From assembly GCA_020746105.1 (NCBI GenBank), contig CM036621.1, forward strand, positions 50,068,264 through 50,132,263: DNA of 64,000 nt, written 5' to 3'. Shown one piece after another: positions 61,050 to 64,000 of this stretch. Each line of letters opens with the position of its first letter. The stretch's first letter is position 1. The notes under the pieces are model-generated. The model was not told the DNA's origin, ran no database searches, and saw nothing but the letters and a program-made list of their open reading frames with translations. The stretch is from Trogon surrucura (Eukaryota; Chordata; Aves; Trogoniformes; Trogonidae). A program made the translations under genes and the position numbers.

Positions 61050-61500
61050 ACGAGTCTTTCTTTTAAGCTTGACTTTCATGGGATCAATTAATGGTAGCGA
61101 GTTAGAAAACTGGTTGTTTTACAAAGTCAATAAATGGTGCCAGCGTTGAATGATTTTGCTACAAACATCTCATTACTGGGCTGGACAAATGACACAACTT
61201 CCAATCCTGACATTTATTGGCAGCTGGGACACATGGATAACCCAGTATCTTTTTCTCCTTACATTGAAGAAGTATAAATAAAACATTGGAAATGTACAAA
61301 ATGATACAAGCAGCGTGAGTTTGATTAACTCAACTCGAGGCAGCTTTTGAATGGAATATAATGAAGGTCTGACTGCATTCACTGCCGTTTACCTTTCATG
61401 GCTACTCCTTTCGGGAAAGAACAGTCCAAGGACTCCGACATGCAAAGGTGTTTTATGTGCAGGCACCGTTCACACTGCTGATTCCCTTGAGATTGCTACC
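61050..61500. other. Complex block, candidate conserved non-coding element
   Basis: About 450 bp of non-repetitive, non-coding sequence with balanced composition, including GGATCAATTAATGG, AAAGTCAATAAATGG, TTTGATTAACTC and CCTTTCATGGCTAC. Both strands are broken by stop codons. Of all parts of the window this looks most like an ultraconserved-type element, which is a judgement by eye only. Confidence 0.35.
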
Positions 61501-62539
61501 TATGCAAGTTAAGTGTGTGTACCAATTTGTACGGGTTCTGTTTTACTCATTGGAAACAAATATTAGTAATAAGTGCCAGCTGGTGCTGCAGTCCGGGAGA
61601 TGATGCATCCATTGCCTCTTGGATCTTGCAAGTCATTGCAAGGTACAGTGCTGGTGTGTGCTATCAAGTGAATCTATCCAGGGAAAGGTGTGACCTGCCA
61701 GAGAGAGAAGCTCTTTATCAACTCAGAAATTTGTTGACTGTGCTTCCTCTGCTGTGTGACCTGAGGTCTGGAGGGAGAGCAGTTGGTTGGGCTTTGTCTA
61801 GGCACTCCACTGACATTGGAAGTCTTTCATCTTGTAAAAAAAGCAAAGCCATAGTAGGTAGGAGCCTGATAACCCTTTTCTCAGTGAGGAAGGATCTGCT
61901 CTGGTGTAGTGTCTTTAAGGGAATCTTACCTTTGTGTTTTCACACTGCAGCCTTGTAAATTGTGCTTCTACAGTTGCATGGAGTATAGCCATCTCTAAAG
62001 CCCTCTGTTAGCTTTCCTTGAGCTTGGTGCCGTGGAGCACAAAGGCACCTGTAACTCTGAGGTGAGTGCGCCAGAAATACCTGCAATACATTTTCACAGC
62101 GGTGCTTTCTTCCGTAATTCAGGAGATCTGGTGATGTTAGAGTTCAACTTTATCCTGATAGGTATTAGAAAAGGTCCCGTTGGCCATGTTACGTGAAAAG
62201 CAGTATTTCAAGGGTACTTTTGAAGTCTTAAGGTCTCAGTGGTCTTAGCCATTCCTAAATAGTACTGATATTACTGCATATTTGAAATCATAGAATAAAA
62301 AAACCTCTGCAGGTGTAATATCAGCTTGATCAGCAGAGGAAATCCACCATGCATGCAATCGAGGGGACTGAGGGTTTTTGCGGTCCCAATCATTATGCCC
62401 CCTCCTGTTGTCAGCCCTCCACAGCCCTCTGCAAATTGAATTCCTGCTTTGTTTAGTTTAATAGATATATAATAGTGTACACCTTGTCACTTCTTTTGTG
62501 TGCTGGATGATGTGCTTTGTGATCTATATGGAAATGCTC
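61501..62539. other. Non-coding DNA; 147-codon chance frame
   Basis: The plus-strand frame 61515-61958 (147 codons) is open but shows no domain, signal peptide or recognisable similarity. AATCATAGAAT at 62287-62297 resembles the end of CR1, but no CR1 body follows. Confidence 0.55.
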
Positions 62540-62830
62540 AAATGAAAAGAAAAAAGTCTCTTTACATTGGCATTAATTGCTGTCAGATCCTCACAGTTTG
62601 GACCAAGTCGTTCCTGAACAGGCACGCAGTTGTCTGCTCTGCTTACGCCCTGGCGAGATGCTTTAGTATCTGTCATTAATAGCACAAGAGAATACTTGGT
62701 CTAACTGTTTGGGGAAAGCAGCACAATGGAGGACGAAGGTCCAAGAGCACTTGCCAAATTTCTTTCAACCAGCTCGGCTGTTAGTGTGTAGTGTGAATGA
62801 AGAAAATTGAGAACGGCAGCTAAGGCTTAA
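62540..62830. other. Complex block, candidate conserved non-coding element
   Basis: Non-repetitive DNA with GGCATTAATTGCTGTC and CTGTCATTAATAGC, two ATTAAT-type cores about 105 bp apart. No coding frame of note. The call rests on texture. Confidence 0.3.
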
Positions 62831-64000
62831 CTAATGCAATCCTACTTGGGGCTGCAAACAAAGGCTTTGGCCTCTGTTCACAGGGGCCGACCTTGCCATT
62901 GTGGATTGAAAGCTAAAATGACTGAGGGATTTGGTTTGACCAGGAAAGTACCAGGAGAGTGAGACAGAAGCAGAAACCCTGGCCCGGTGTTGCTGAAAGG
63001 AGATTTTGTTTGAAGCTGGAAAAACTAAAAGCTCCGTCTTCATCCGCAGGTGTAATTTATAAGCAGGCTGAACAAATTCCTTCAGGATTTCAGCAGGCAA
63101 CAGTGTCCATCCAATGCTGTGGGCATGCTGGGCTGTCAAATAATCCCCATCCCTGATGGCCTCAGGAGTTATTAGCTATTGTCACAACTTGTCTCCAGCT
63201 CTGTCTCTCAGGGGCATCTTTTTCCCATTAGCAGTTATTCATATGAAGAGCTCTTGTGTCTCGTCCAGTATTAGCTCTTCATTTTCTCTTTTGTTGGATG
63301 CCCAAGGAAGGGCTCTCCAAGAGGGGTCTGTCTTTGCTGTATTCACAGGCCACTCTTGGCTGATTTGCTTGGAAATACACGCACAAAATAAGCAGGCCCA
63401 TCTGTTCCCTTAAAGCAAGTGGTAGTAAATCAGCTTTTGCAGCATAAAATAAAATAAAACTGACTGGTGATCTGCAGCATGCAGGTATGAGCACACACCT
63501 GCAAATGAGCCTGTGCTCGTACCCTCCCGGTGATGGTCATACCATCCCAAAATCGGCTGAGACCATAGGGCAGGCTTTAATCCGTTGGGAAAAGAAGTAG
63601 AAATAATTTTCTGGACATGTCCTGAAGACAAACGGGCTGTGCCATGTGTGTCCGAGGGAGAGTGCTCACATGTTCATTAACATTAGAGTTTCTCTGGTAA
63701 CGAGGCTGGGCTCACTTCTGGTGTTGGGTATGAAACAGCAGCATGGATGACCTGAAGCAATGTAGAAGTCAGTTTTAGCAAAATATCTGGTTTTCGAGTG
63801 TCTTCCTACCCTAACTTTTTGGGGTTTTTTTCTTTTTTTAAACAAGGCTAAGAAAGTCAGAAAATCTGGAACTGTTTTAGAGTATTGCTCATAAACGATG
63901 TTTAAAGAAGCTTATGACTGTAAGAGCAAAAGTAATTAATAGCAGGAATGTGTGTTGGGTCCTCTTTCTAGCTAAAGCCTAAAATGGTCAAATGTGGTGG
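62831..64000. other. Non-coding DNA, no gene recognised
   Basis: Frames of 60-102 codons on both strands show no domain. A short T-rich stretch lies at 63825-63840. The window ends in unique sequence without a visible gene boundary. Confidence 0.6.

Noticed and set aside
61515-61958. 147-codon plus-strand frame
   Set aside because: No domain, signal peptide or recognisable motif; no splice or promoter context.
62287-62297. AATCATAGAAT, as at the end of a minus-strand CR1
   Set aside because: The next bases do not continue as GGTTGGAA or any other CR1 block.

Overview
The window looks like non-coding nuclear DNA from a bird. The evidence is its set of mobile elements: four pieces of CR1 LINE with the avian 3' end (the ATTCTATGATTC-type terminus and the CCCTTCCAACCC block), one tRNA-derived SINE that ends in a CR1-type tail, and one solo LTR of an avian ERVL-like endogenous retrovirus. 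Recognisable elements cover only about 3% of the 64 kb, as expected for a bird. The species cannot be named from the sequence alone.

I find no protein-coding gene. None of the open frames resembles a protein family I know. Most are short, lie on both strands over the same bases, or are cut by poly-T runs and repeats. The window is therefore either a gene desert or the inside of a very long intron. By eye there are 21 T-runs of 10 or more on the + strand and only 2 A-runs of that length. That strand bias is the kind seen in transcribed introns, so an intron of a gene read left to right is a reasonable reading, but it is an inference.

Layout: 1-3.9 kb is mixed non-coding DNA. 3.9-5.25 kb is a complex AT-rich block holding a small, very CpG-dense element (4661-4980). 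8.2-8.4 kb is a compact cluster of octamer-like palindromes. A short exon-like segment lies at 9972-10052 and a pair of identical POU-like motifs at 10439-10497. 14.7-15.6 kb and 19.8-21.5 kb carry homeodomain-type motif clusters. A run of 25 C lies at 18921-18945. 23.7-25.8 kb has three almost pure G/T tracts. The solo LTR with a 5-bp target duplication is at 29733-30918. CR1 fragments are at 33.15, 39.05, 42.47 and 54.2 kb. The SINE is at 49789-49968. The segments 48.55-48.83 kb, 54.6-54.95 kb, 61.05-61.5 kb and 62.54-62.8 kb look like conserved non-coding elements by texture, which only an alignment can confirm.

The most distinctive items are the SINE (intact Pol III boxes, CR1-type tail, possible target duplication), the intact solo LTR, the isolated CpG-dense element bounded by splice-like signals, and the T-run strand bias.
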